NCBI GenBank assembly: GCA_001898145.1
Contig: MKSR01000040.1
Span: 974,680-1,038,679, forward strand
Reading direction: 5' to 3'
DNA: 64,000 bases
Origin: Dyadobacter sp. 50-39
GTDB lineage: Bacteria > Bacteroidota > Bacteroidia > Cytophagales > Spirosomataceae
A model generated the notes under the pieces. It was not told the origin of the DNA, did no database searches, and was given only the letters and a program-made list of their open reading frames with translations. Below, piece by piece: positions 17,527 through 26,201 of this stretch. Made by a program: the position numbers and the translations under genes. Each line of letters begins with the position of its first letter. Position 1 is the first letter of the stretch.

Positions 17527-20500
17527 TTAGAATCCCAGTTTTACGTTAACACCCACCATTCGCTGAGAAGGCGCATTCAGGTTCTCGGTGAATACGTCCG
17601 GGTCGGAGAATTTGAACTTGGTAAACAGCAGTACATTCTGGGCGGTAAGCGCCACACTGGCCGACCGGAGTGTTTTACCCAGAAACTTCGACGGAATTTT
17701 ATAGGCGGCCGAGAGTTCTCTCACCTTTACAAATCCCTGTTTCTGAACACCCGCCTCGTCGTCACCTGCCACGGACTGTACGTAATCCTGGTAACCTACC
17801 TGCACGTCGTTCGGTGCATACTCGCGGCTATCGCTGGTGATGTTGCCGTATTTGTCAAACTGCACGCTTCCGCCGACGACTTTCACACCCTGGCCCACAT
17901 AATTCGTCTTCCCGTTCACCACTTGGTCGTACCGGTACTGATTGTCGGTATCCGGGTTCGAGCCGGTATCGAACATTTTATTGTAAATCTGGTTATACAT
18001 CAACCCGCCGAAACGGCCGTCGATGGTCATACCGAACGAGAAATTGCCTACGTCCAGGGTATTGATGAAGCCGAGTGCGAAATTGTAATCGCCATATCCC
18101 ATTTTACCCAGGTAATCGCCTTCCACGGGATAACCGTTGTTGTGGATCAGATTGCCCTGCGGGTCGCGGAGCCAGAGGTATTTTTTGTAAACATCCACGC
18201 GCTCGCCTTTCTTGGTCCACGGATCGTCCGACGAATACACCGGATCGATATCCACATAATACATATGCGAAAGCGAGTAGTTGATCGTCGCGTGCCATTC
18301 CAGGTTCCTGCGTTTCACGACTGACCCGTCGAGCGTGATTTCAAGTCCTCTGCGCGCCCTGGTTTCTTTCGTATTCACGAGGGTAGATGCGAATCCCGAC
18401 GCGCTTGAAATACTCTGGGCTTTCTGCTGATTGTAATAATACCTGTTGAAATACGCCACATCCAGGTGCGCACGCTTCCCGAATGCAAACACGCCCGCTC
18501 CTATTTCCCATGTGCGCTGCGAGTTGGGCAGCAGGTTGTTGCCCAGCAACGACGACGGGTAGGTCGACGAATTCAGGTTACCCCACACAGCCGGATTTAC
18601 CGTGTAGGTACGGTTGGTAGCAAACACCCCGAGCGGCGATTTGTCGATGGTCCAGGAACCACGGATTTTCAGCATATCGATCTGCGACGGCATCGGCAGG
18701 AATTCCGAAAGCAGCACGCTCGACGAAATGGACGGATAGAAGTACGAACGCGTCGCGGCGGGCTGTGTGGAGCTCCAATCGTTACGCCCGGTGAGGTCAA
18801 GGAAAACCGCATCACGCCATGCGAGCGAGAGCTTGCCGTAAGCACTGTTGATCTGCCGGCGGCTGATCCCTTCCGAGGCAATGATGTTGCCCAGGGACGC
18901 TTTCAGCGAATACCAGCCGGGCACGCTGATGCCGTTTTGCGTTGCGGCGTCGAGGCTGCGGTCCTGGTAGTAGTAAACCGTCCCGCCCGCAAGCGCATCC
19001 ACGCTGAAATTCTTCAGTTTCTTGCCGTAGGTCAGGATCAGGTCATTGTTGGTGCTCAATCCCCAGTCTTTATTGATCCCGTAGGTACCCAGCGAGTTGA
19101 ACGGCACATTGGTCGTGCCCACATAAAACCCGCTGCGGTTGGAATTGATACCGATCGGGTTGCGCATAGTCTCTACATTGCTGTAAAAATCGTAGCCCGT
19201 CCTGAACAGCAATCTGAGGTCTTTGCTGAAACTGTAAGTAGCGGCAAAGCTGGCATTGAGCTTGTTCTGGTCGATCCCGTTCAGCTTTTCGTAAGCGATC
19301 AGGTACGGATTATCGTACCAGCTGTCGTACAGCCAGTTCTGGCTTTCGTTGGGTGTTACCCAGTAGTCTTTATACTGGCGGATATCGTAGTCGGCACCGG
19401 TCCACATGAGGAGCTGGTACAGATAGCCCTGGTTGCCATAGCCTGTCCCCCATATCTGCGGCGCGGACTTGCGGGTGTAGCCTGTGTGGGTTTCAATACT
19501 AAACTTATCCCCTACACGCAGCTCGCCGCCCGTTGTGAAACTGGTCATATTCAGCGTCGTGTTCGGGAATTGTCCTTTGTTGTAAATATGGTTCACGCCC
19601 ACCCGGAAAAACCCGTTCTCGCCGGTCTGGGTTACATTAATGTTGTTGTTGGACACCAGTCCCGGGCGGATGAAGTTTTTGAGGTTGTTTTTACCGCTCG
19701 ATACCAGCGGCATTTGCTCGTATTGCTTCGTCACCGGGTTCCATTGTTCGGCGGTCGTACCGATATCGAGCTTGGGGCCCCATACATAGTCGTCGGCGAT
19801 CTCGCCATTGATACCGTGCCCGTAGGACGTCTGCACCTTAGGAAGCGCCACATAGCCCATCATGGTCATGGTATTGCTGTTGATATCGACGCTGAGCCCT
19901 TTTTTCTTGCCTTTTTTAGTGGTGATGATAATCGCGCCGCTGCCTCCGCGGGAGCCGTAGAGGGCCGAAGCTGTGGCTCCTTTGAGAATGTCCATGGTTT
20001 CGATATCATCCGTGGGAATGTCGCGGAGCGTCATATTTCCGTAAGGCACGCCATCGATCACCAGGAGCACGTTCGATTCTCCGCGCAGCTGAATGGTGGG
20101 CGTCGCATTAAACTCGGTGGAGTTGAGGATGGTCATCCCGGCAACGCGTCCCGAAAGCGAGGTACCGATATCGACACCCTTCACGGTCTGCAACTCCCTG
20201 CCGCCGACTTTCTGCACCGCATAACCCAGCGATTTCTCCTCACGCTTGATCCCGAGCGCGGTCACGACCACCTCGTTGAGCACTTTAGAGTCGGTTTTTA
20301 ATGAAATGGCAAAGGTTGTCTGGTTACCGACCACGATTTCCTGCGACTGGAAGCCAATGGAAGAAAGGATCAATACGGCATTGGCGTCCGCTACCGACAG
20401 CCGGAATTTCCCCTCACCGTCCGACGAGGTGCCGTTGGCGGTACCTTTTTCGAGCACGTTCACGCCGGGCAGCGGCGTGCCGCTTTCATCCGTAATGACC

Positions 20501-20940
20501 CCGTTTACATCCTTCACGGTCGCTTTGCCCGCCTTCGGGAGTGCCTGAACAGGTGCCGTCCGGGGCGTCTCGCGCGCTTTCACCACGACGGTCTTACCCA
20601 CCACGCTGTATGTGAGGTTCTGGTCGGCGAAGCATTTTTCCAGCGCCTCTTCAAAACTGACATCCTTTACATTGATATCAACCGGCCTGGCCGTTTTCAG
20701 CAGGGCTTCATCGAAAAAGAAAGTATAGCCCGATTGCCTGCGCAGGATTTTGAATATCCTTTCCAGCGAAGCATTTTTTTCCGAAACCGATATTTTCTGG
20801 GAATAGCCGGCGGCCGCCACGCACAGGTTCACCGACACAAACAACAGGAAAGCCAGCCGGATAATATTCCGCGCTTTACCTGGTTTGGGGTGCATGGGTA
20901 AATGCGCGAGCCGCTTTCGAAGGGGTACAAGTCTGTTCAT
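17527..20940 (-). CDS. SusC/RagA TonB-linked receptor with STN signalling domain
   Basis: This 1137-aa receptor has a hydrophobic signal (IIRLAFLLFVSVNLCVAAAGYSQ). An STN (secretin/TonB short N-terminal) domain follows at about residues 50-120 (LERIFKILRRQSGYTFFFDEALL), then a carboxypeptidase-like domain (GVITDESGTPLPGVNV), the plug with VLLVIDGVPYG and TASALYGSRGGSGAIIITTKKG, and the 22-strand barrel. STN domains contact a FecR-type anti-sigma factor, and a FecR and an ECF sigma gene lie just upstream in the same orientation. The receptor therefore both imports substrate and triggers transcription of its own operon. The family assignment is firm and the substrate unknown. Confidence 0.95.
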   Translation of the reverse strand: MNRLVPLRKRLAHLPMHPKPGKARNIIRLAFLLFVSVNLCVAAAGYSQKISVSEKNASLERIFKILRRQSGYTFFFDEALLKTARPVDINVKDVSFEEALEKCFADQNLTYSVVGKTVVVKARETPRTAPVQALPKAGKATVKDVNGVITDESGTPLPGVNVLEKGTANGTSSDGEGKFRLSVADANAVLILSSIGFQSQEIVVGNQTTFAISLKTDSKVLNEVVVTALGIKREEKSLGYAVQKVGGRELQTVKGVDIGTSLSGRVAGMTILNSTEFNATPTIQLRGESNVLLVIDGVPYGNMTLRDIPTDDIETMDILKGATASALYGSRGGSGAIIITTKKGKKKGLSVDINSNTMTMMGYVALPKVQTSYGHGINGEIADDYVWGPKLDIGTTAEQWNPVTKQYEQMPLVSSGKNNLKNFIRPGLVSNNNINVTQTGENGFFRVGVNHIYNKGQFPNTTLNMTSFTTGGELRVGDKFSIETHTGYTRKSAPQIWGTGYGNQGYLYQLLMWTGADYDIRQYKDYWVTPNESQNWLYDSWYDNPYLIAYEKLNGIDQNKLNASFAATYSFSKDLRLLFRTGYDFYSNVETMRNPIGINSNRSGFYVGTTNVPFNSLGTYGINKDWGLSTNNDLILTYGKKLKNFSVDALAGGTVYYYQDRSLDAATQNGISVPGWYSLKASLGNIIASEGISRRQINSAYGKLSLAWRDAVFLDLTGRNDWSSTQPAATRSYFYPSISSSVLLSEFLPMPSQIDMLKIRGSWTIDKSPLGVFATNRTYTVNPAVWGNLNSSTYPSSLLGNNLLPNSQRTWEIGAGVFAFGKRAHLDVAYFNRYYYNQQKAQSISSASGFASTLVNTKETRARRGLEITLDGSVVKRRNLEWHATINYSLSHMYYVDIDPVYSSDDPWTKKGERVDVYKKYLWLRDPQGNLIHNNGYPVEGDYLGKMGYGDYNFALGFINTLDVGNFSFGMTIDGRFGGLMYNQIYNKMFDTGSNPDTDNQYRYDQVVNGKTNYVGQGVKVVGGSVQFDKYGNITSDSREYAPNDVQVGYQDYVQSVAGDDEAGVQKQGFVKVRELSAAYKIPSKFLGKTLRSASVALTAQNVLLFTKFKFSDPDVFTENLNAPSQRMVGVNVKLGF

Positions 20941-21075
20941 AGTTTACTTCAATTTAATTGGGTAATTGGGGTTAAAAGGAAAATTCAGGCACAAGGATTT
21001 CTTGGGCACGGTGTCGGATTTTGTTCCTTCACGGCGTGCGGGCTTAGGGTTCAGAAATAGTCAGTGGATTGCCGT

Positions 21076-22254
21076 TCAGGGCATTACGAGCAATTGTTTA
21101 TCGGTTAATTTGAAATGTACGCCACTGATTTCGAGAATTTTCAGCACGTCGTCAAGGTTGGAGTCACGGGATATTTCCCCGCCGAACCGCCTCGGTCGGA
21201 TCACCCCTTCATAGCGGACGTCGATATCGTACCAGCGCATCAGTTGCCGCATCACCTCCTGCAGAGAGCTTCCGCTGAACTGGAAATAACCTTCTTTCCA
21301 GGCCACGGCCTTATCGGTGTCGGCAGCCGAAACCGCAATGCCGCCAGCCTTCACGTCCGCCTGCTGCCCGGGCCTGAGCAGGTCACTCCGCGCACCGGCC
21401 GTCACCTTCACCGACCCTTCGAGCAGGGTGGTACGCGTTGCAGGTTCGTCGGCGTATGCATTGACATTGAAATGCGTGCCCAGCACGACCACCTCAGCGC
21501 CGTTTGCCTTTACCCGAAATGGTCTGGCCGCATTTTTGGCCACTTCGAAATAAGCCTCGCCCGTCAGCTCCACTTCCCGGTTTTCACCGTCGAACCTGAC
21601 TGGGTACCTCAGCGAAGAAGCCGCATTAAGCCATACGCGGGTGCCATCCGAGAGTTCGAGGCGGTATTGCCCGCCCCGCGGTGTGGCTATCGTGTTGTAG
21701 GAAATTTTTGCCTGGGCCTGGCCGGCTTCGTAAACGATGAGACCGTTTTCGGCCTTGGTCACCTTACCGGCATTTTCACTGGCAATCTGTCCGTTACGGA
21801 CACTGTCGAGCGTTACAATGGAACCATCCGCCAGCGTAAGCGTCGCCCGGTCGCCGCCGGGGCGTACAGATCCGGATTGCTGCGCAGCCTGAATGTGTTT
21901 CTCCGGATTTTTTCCGGAATAAAGGAAATAGTACATGCCCAGCCCCAGCGCCACCACGATACCCGCTGCGGCCTTCCACCAATCCGCTCCCAGCCAGAAA
22001 CGGCGAGCCGTGTCCCCGGGCGCACTGCTTTCTCTGCCATGAGCCAGTACGTTCTCGAATATCCGCTCGCTTTCGGCGTGGGTGAACACATTCCGTTCCG
22101 CAGCGAAAGTCGCCCAGGCCTCGTCCATCAGGCTTTTGACGGCCGCCTCGTTTTCCGCTTCACGAAGGAATGACGAGAGCTCAGCCAACTCCTCCCCGGT
22201 GGCGGTCTGGTCGAAATAGCGGTAAAACAAATACTGGATTCTGGCGTCGGGCAT
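21076..22254 (-). CDS. FecR family anti-sigma factor
   Basis: The protein is 392 aa. The N-terminal cytoplasmic region (about residues 1-90) should bind the ECF sigma factor encoded 80 bases upstream. One membrane span lies at about residues 93-112 (WWKAAAGIVVALGLGMYYFL). The periplasmic FecR domain has TPRGGQYRLELSDGTRVWLNAASSLRYP and EVVVLGTHFNVNAY. The C-terminal DUF4974 domain ends GVHFKLTDKQLLVMP and should touch the STN domain of SusC. It passes the receptor signal inward to release the sigma factor. Order and spacing match the classic sigma-FecR-SusC-SusD cassette. Confidence 0.95.
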   Translation of the reverse strand: MPDARIQYLFYRYFDQTATGEELAELSSFLREAENEAAVKSLMDEAWATFAAERNVFTHAESERIFENVLAHGRESSAPGDTARRFWLGADWWKAAAGIVVALGLGMYYFLYSGKNPEKHIQAAQQSGSVRPGGDRATLTLADGSIVTLDSVRNGQIASENAGKVTKAENGLIVYEAGQAQAKISYNTIATPRGGQYRLELSDGTRVWLNAASSLRYPVRFDGENREVELTGEAYFEVAKNAARPFRVKANGAEVVVLGTHFNVNAYADEPATRTTLLEGSVKVTAGARSDLLRPGQQADVKAGGIAVSAADTDKAVAWKEGYFQFSGSSLQEVMRQLMRWYDIDVRYEGVIRPRRFGGEISRDSNLDDVLKILEISGVHFKLTDKQLLVMP

Positions 22255-22334
22255 GGAATGTCAGGTGCAAAAGGTTGCTTTTGCCCTAAAGACACGAAGG
22301 TGTTCCGGAAGGGTCAATGACGCTCGGAAAAAAT

Positions 22335-22934
22335 TTATGTTTTTGTGAAAAAAAATACCAGCGTAATGCTGACCCGCCCGGCATTCTCCCGCACGTAGCG
22401 AGATATCGAGCTGATGGAGAGGCTGATATGCCTTTTGACCGTTTCCCTGGACAGCTGCATTTGCTCGGCAATCTGCTCATGCCGAAGGCCTTCCTGCCGG
22501 CTCAGCAGGTAAGCCCGCTGCTGCTGGGGCGGCAGTAGCGCCACGGCCTGTTCGAGCAGGGTAAAGTAACGTTCCGGGTCGGAAACTTCGAAAGGGTTTT
22601 CGTGATGGTCGCTGATTTGCTCCGCATCGAGCGAGGTATGCAGCGACGCGTTTCGCGCCAGGTCGCGCAGCACATTATACCCGTGGTTCCTGGCAATGAT
22701 AAAAAGGTAAGCACCAAAGTCGGTCACTTCGGGCAGCGTGCCCCGCTTGGCCCACACTTTGATAAACGTTTCCTGAACGATTTCCTCCGTCAGCTCGCGG
22801 GACCGGGTCAGTTTCAGTACGTACGCGCCGAGCTTACCGTGGTAGGCCTGGAACAATGTACGGAATGCCCTCTCGTCACCGAGGGCAACCCTTTGAAGCA
22901 GATCCTGTTCATTATCCGGTTTAATGCGTTCCAA
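22335..22934 (-). CDS. ECF RNA polymerase sigma factor (RpoE-like, Bacteroidota type)
   Basis: This 199-aa protein has region 2 at about residues 25-90 (FQAYHGKLGAYVLKLTRS, EEIVQETFIKVWAKR) and region 4 at about 130-185 (LLPPQQQRAYLLSRQEGLRHEQIAEQM followed by LSRETVKRHIS). This is the small sigma-70 group that pairs with FecR. It should direct transcription of the downstream SusC/SusD genes when released. A TAnnTTTG-type element on the - strand lies just upstream at 22959-22966. The gene is followed by its FecR at 80 bases. Confidence 0.94.
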   Translation of the reverse strand: MERIKPDNEQDLLQRVALGDERAFRTLFQAYHGKLGAYVLKLTRSRELTEEIVQETFIKVWAKRGTLPEVTDFGAYLFIIARNHGYNVLRDLARNASLHTSLDAEQISDHHENPFEVSDPERYFTLLEQAVALLPPQQQRAYLLSRQEGLRHEQIAEQMQLSRETVKRHISLSISSISRYVRENAGRVSITLVFFFTKT

Positions 22935-22958
22935 AACTTGGGCGGGCTATCGTTTCGC

Positions 22959-22966
22959 CAAAGCTA
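22959..22966 (-). promoter_or_regulatory. Possible -7 element of the ECF sigma gene
   Basis: TAGCTTTG on the - strand matches the Bacteroidota -7 consensus TAnnTTTG and lies 25 bases before the sigma start. No matching -33 element was found at the usual spacing, so this is tentative. Confidence 0.35.
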
Positions 22967-23045
22967 TCCAATTTGCAAAAAAGATGGAATTTGTTTGGCA
23001 AATCTTTGTTCGCTGGCGGTCGCAGGAATTCCGTTCAACCGGTCG

Positions 23046-23606
23046 TTACCGGAAGGTGAGGCTACCCTCCGCCGCCCTGAATTTGGCTATCATACGCCGC
23101 AGCCTCGGGCGGGTGTACCGCTGTAACAGGACGGGGTAAACGTTCAGGAAAAGGTTGAAAAGCACCAGCCAGCCGATGGCCCGGAATGAATACGTGAAGG
23201 CCACATAGCCCGTGACCATCAGCACAATAATGCCGACCACCAAATGCCCTGCCTCGGCTACACGGCTTCCGCGCTCGTAGGCCAGGAACGCCTGATGACT
23301 TTTGGAAATCGGCATCGTCTGCTGCCTGAGCTTCTCCCACCCGCTTTTCACCAGAATCGCCCTGTACCATTCCACACCCAGCATCCGGTAGATTTTCCCT
23401 TGCTTTTCAAAAGGATAGGTATCAAAATAGGGGGAATCGAGGGCGGGCTTGACCTGTGATTCAAACACGGCAACCCAGAACATGAGCAGAAAGTTGAATG
23501 CCATACTGAATGACGCCGAGGTGATATTCATGAAGCGCACCATGAGACCTGTCGTTGCTGCCGCCAGGGAGACGATAAGCAATGCTTTAACCCATTTCAA
23601 AAACAT
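23046..23606 (-). CDS. Predicted integral membrane protein, CrtO acyltransferase-like
   Basis: The 186-aa protein has about four membrane spans: two near the N-terminus (VKALLIVSLAAATTGLMV, AFNFLLMFWVAVFE) and two near residues 118-160 (LVVGIIVLMVTGYVAF, WLVLFNLFLNVYPVLL). Between them a soluble stretch reads YPFEKQGKIYRMLGVEWYRAILV. That stretch and the ending NVYPVLLQRYTRPRLRR resemble the family of glycosyl-4,4'-diaponeurosporenoate acyltransferase (CrtO), which acylates carotenoid glycosides. The match is by motif memory only and no carotenoid genes are nearby. It appears to be a single-gene unit, separate from the sigma gene that follows at 22934. Confidence 0.6.
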   Translation of the reverse strand: MFLKWVKALLIVSLAAATTGLMVRFMNITSASFSMAFNFLLMFWVAVFESQVKPALDSPYFDTYPFEKQGKIYRMLGVEWYRAILVKSGWEKLRQQTMPISKSHQAFLAYERGSRVAEAGHLVVGIIVLMVTGYVAFTYSFRAIGWLVLFNLFLNVYPVLLQRYTRPRLRRMIAKFRAAEGSLTFR

Positions 23607-23798
23607 AGCAAGTTGAGTAACCGGATCGGATAAGAATATCCCAAAGCTAGTAATTTCTCAAAACACCCGGCGGCGGATGTTACCGCTTTTCGAAAATTGT
23701 CACAAATCCCCCGTTTGTTTGTCCCGAATCACTTCGCGCCGCAGCCGGCATTGAAGTAATTTGGTCCCGGATCAATGTATTCACCAGACCTGAATAAA

Positions 23799-24359
23799 AT
23801 GGGAAAAATTATCGGAGCATTCAATATGACACTCGACGGCGTTTGCGACCACACCAAAGGAATTGCCGACGAGGAAATACACGACCATTATGCCGCGATG
23901 CTGGACCGCGCCGACGGAATGCTGTTCGGCAGAATTACGTTTGAACTGATGGAGTTTTGGAAAACCGTGCTCGACAGCCCCACCGGCAACAAGGCAATGG
24001 ACGATTTTGCCGTGTCCATCGACAGAATTCCCAAAATCGTATTTTCCCGGACGCTCACTTCCGTGGATTGGGATAGCGCAAGGTTGGCCACGCGGGAACT
24101 CCGGGAGGAAGCCCTGGCGCTCAAAGAGCAGCCCGGCACGATACTGGTCGGCAGCCGGAGCCTGATCATCGCATTAATGAAAATGGGCCTGCTCGACGAG
24201 CTGCAACTGACGGTCCATCCCGTGGTCGCCGGAGAAGGCATGCCGTTTTTTGAAGATTTTCACGATTACCGGATTTTAAAACTCACCAAAACCAAAACAT
24301 TTGGCTGCGGCGCTGTAACGCTGTTTTATGAGCCAGGAACCGCCCAGGCAGCAAAATAA
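23799..24359 (+). CDS. Dihydrofolate reductase / RibD C-terminal family protein
   Basis: The chosen start (MGKIIGAFNMTLDG, 186 aa) matches where family members begin; an upstream Met at 23775 adds only MYSPDLNK. The fold is that of the RibD C-terminal domain: an NMTLDGVCDH start, the FGRITFELMEFW segment, SIDRIPKIVFSRTL, and the nucleotide-binding TILVGSRSLIIALMKMGLLDEL followed by LTVHPVVAGEGMPFF. Stand-alone members are NADPH-dependent reductases of unknown substrate; true folate reduction is not implied. It converges with a methyltransferase gene over a shared terminator. Confidence 0.88.
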   Translation: MGKIIGAFNMTLDGVCDHTKGIADEEIHDHYAAMLDRADGMLFGRITFELMEFWKTVLDSPTGNKAMDDFAVSIDRIPKIVFSRTLTSVDWDSARLATRELREEALALKEQPGTILVGSRSLIIALMKMGLLDELQLTVHPVVAGEGMPFFEDFHDYRILKLTKTKTFGCGAVTLFYEPGTAQAAK

Positions 24360-24362
24360 AAA

Positions 24363-24406
24363 GTCTGTACGGCACATTGCCGATGCAATATGCGTACAGA
24401 CCTTTT
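24363..24406. terminator. Bidirectional terminator between convergent genes
   Basis: A 9-bp stem (24363-24371 with 24393-24401) is flanked by TTTT on the + side and by a long T-run on the - side (AAAATAAAAA at 24353-24362). It serves the reductase (+) and the methyltransferase (-). Confidence 0.75.
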
Positions 24407-24419
24407 GCTCAAACTATCG

Positions 24420-25244
24420 CTATCGGCGGACCGTCACTTTCAGGAATGTAGCCGGAATCGACGTTGCGTTTTTGTCCGTACTTTGATTCTGACTTTCGAA
24501 CAGCGCTTCCAATTCACGCTGCAGATCGGCTTGCTTTCCATTTTTTTCGGCCGCTTCAAACGCATTCATGGTAGGGCCGTAGTAGTTTCTGAATGTATCC
24601 AGAAACGTAGCCGGTGTAAATGGCGCCCGGAAAGTGAATGTTTCCCTTTCGAACGAAATATTCTCTTCCAATGCGCCTGCGGCCACGAAGCGTTCGGTCA
24701 CATTGCTTTCCACGCCCCAGAGCATGGGGCTGATAAAACCTTCCGGCGGGGCGGGCGTGTAGGCGGAACTCACTCTCAGGATCTGCGCTACGAGCGTCGG
24801 GTCGCCGGGGATCCAGTTGCCCATTACGATCCTGCCGCCGGGCCGCGTCACACGAAACATTTCCTTGGCGACATCGAAAGGTTTCGGCGCAAACATTGCC
24901 CCGAAAATACTGACCACGAGGTCGAATGATTCGTCGGCAATATCGTTCAGATCGATCGCGTCGCCTTCGCGGAACGTGATGTTGGTCAGGCCCTCCGCCT
25001 TTACCCTGGCGTTACCGGCCTCCACGAGGTTTCTCGCGATATCGACACCCTGCACGTTCGCGCCGAGCCGTGCGGCAGGGATAGCCGTGGTGCCATCGCC
25101 GCAGCCAAGGTCCAGCACATCCATGCCTTCCTGAATTCCCAATTTTGCTACCAGCGCAGTACCGCTTTCGCGCATAGTGGCTGCCAGACGGGTGAAGTCC
25201 CCTTTTTCCCAAAGTGCTTTGTTTGCATTCATTTTATTTTTCAT
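24420..25244 (-). CDS. Class I SAM-dependent methyltransferase
   Basis: The 274-aa protein has motif I VLDLGCGDGT at residues 43-52, the acidic end of strand 2 (VQGVDIA), a GDAIDL adenine-contact block and the post-I segment FDLVVSIFGAMFAPKPFDVAKEMFRVTRPGGRIVMGNW. This is the Methyltransf_11/25 type seen in small-molecule methyltransferases such as the UbiE/menaquinone-like and natural-product groups. The second Met (residue 5, MNANKALWEKGDF) is an alternative start. The substrate is unknown; the FGAMFAPKPF motif resembles a widespread group of uncharacterised methyltransferases. A very short hydrophobic open frame follows the region upstream at 25277-25351. Confidence 0.9.
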   Translation of the reverse strand: MKNKMNANKALWEKGDFTRLAATMRESGTALVAKLGIQEGMDVLDLGCGDGTTAIPAARLGANVQGVDIARNLVEAGNARVKAEGLTNITFREGDAIDLNDIADESFDLVVSIFGAMFAPKPFDVAKEMFRVTRPGGRIVMGNWIPGDPTLVAQILRVSSAYTPAPPEGFISPMLWGVESNVTERFVAAGALEENISFERETFTFRAPFTPATFLDTFRNYYGPTMNAFEAAEKNGKQADLQRELEALFESQNQSTDKNATSIPATFLKVTVRR

Positions 25245-25276
25245 TTAGAGTTAATAGATACTGATTTAATTTTTCG

Positions 25277-25351
25277 CTAAGCCACTACTTTATAATGCAT
25301 TACAGAGAGCAGCAAGGCGAGAAGCAAGGTGATTAAGTTAACAATTTTCAT
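25277..25351 (-). CDS. Possible 24-aa hydrophobic micropeptide
   Basis: The short frame encodes MKIVNLITLLLALLLSVMHY plus four residues. It is a single predicted membrane-spanning or signal-like helix with a charged N-terminus. It lies 32 bases upstream of the methyltransferase on the same strand, so it could be a leader peptide or a small membrane protein. Nothing beyond composition and position supports it. Confidence 0.3.
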   Translation of the reverse strand: MKIVNLITLLLALLLSVMHYKVVA

Positions 25352-25583
25352 GGCTGTTTTTGAATTGGTTGAGGCTGCAAAATTGCACTGCGGCGAAGGG
25401 CTGCACTTGTAATGGTGAAGCATATCCAGGTAATTATGCGTCACCGCAGCACCCCGTGAATGCCTCCGCACATAAGTACCTGCATCTGCATCCGGAATAC
25501 AATCCCGGCCCGGCAGGGCCATTTAGTTTTGCCGACGGTTAAATCAAACCGCTCTTATCCACTCATTTCCATTACAAACAGCT

Positions 25584-26201
25584 ATGAAAAACGGTAACAT
25601 TTTCCGCCGCGGCGGGCAGATTCTTGCATTGCTTATCCTGACAGGCCTCCTCAGCGCCTGCTCCGACTACGAAACACCGAAACCCATCCTAAAACCGGCC
25701 GACTACATTGCGCTGAGTGAAAACCTGACGATGCCCGGCACGTTTGCGCTGCCTCCCAATGCCGGGGGCTATGAACGTGCCGCCACTTACTATGCCGTAG
25801 GCGTGCAGAAGTACAGAGCGCAGGTGAAAGACGGGCCGGGGCCGGTCCAGTACCAATGGGTGTTCGCAGGACCCGAAGCCGATCTCTACGATGCGTCCAA
25901 TGCTAAAATAGGTAGCCACTATGCCGGCCCCACCTGGAAACTGACGGCTCCCGGGCACCTGATCGCCGGACAGGCATTCAGTCCCGCCAGGACGTTTTCG
26001 AAAAACCCCGATAGCATCGACTGGCTGTTGCTGGGCAACAAGACCGGACAGGAACCGACCGGCACATTCCAGGGTGTAACATTTATTTTCAGGATCGCGA
26101 CCACGGGCGGCAAGGCCCCGGCCACCCAACCGGCAGATCCGGCCGCCACAGCCGATGTACCGTACACGGCAGTATACCGGTTTGTGCGGCCCATACTTTA
26201 A
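25584..26201 (+). CDS. DUF3455 domain lipoprotein
   Basis: This 205-aa protein has a lipoprotein signal ending at Cys26 (LLSAC) and a DUF3455 domain. The domain shows AVGVQKYRAQVKDG, the WVFAGPEADLYDASNAKIGSHYAGPTWKL block, SIDWLLLGNKTGQ and the closing FIFRIATTGGKAPA with VPYTAVYRFV. DUF3455 proteins are secreted beta-proteins of unknown function in bacteria and fungi. The gene ends exactly where the convergent regulator gene ends (no base between the stops), so there is no room for a private terminator. Role unknown. Confidence 0.87.
   Translation: MKNGNIFRRGGQILALLILTGLLSACSDYETPKPILKPADYIALSENLTMPGTFALPPNAGGYERAATYYAVGVQKYRAQVKDGPGPVQYQWVFAGPEADLYDASNAKIGSHYAGPTWKLTAPGHLIAGQAFSPARTFSKNPDSIDWLLLGNKTGQEPTGTFQGVTFIFRIATTGGKAPATQPADPAATADVPYTAVYRFVRPIL

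Noticed and set aside
18466-20301. 611-codon open frame on the + strand
   Set aside because: It is antisense to the SusC gene at 17527-20940, is rich in Arg/His/Val with no domain, and has the pattern of a high-GC shadow frame.
25422-25560. Possible RNA or extra gene between the methyltransferase and the DUF3455 gene
   Set aside because: No stable conserved-looking structure, terminator or coding signal could be made out by eye.
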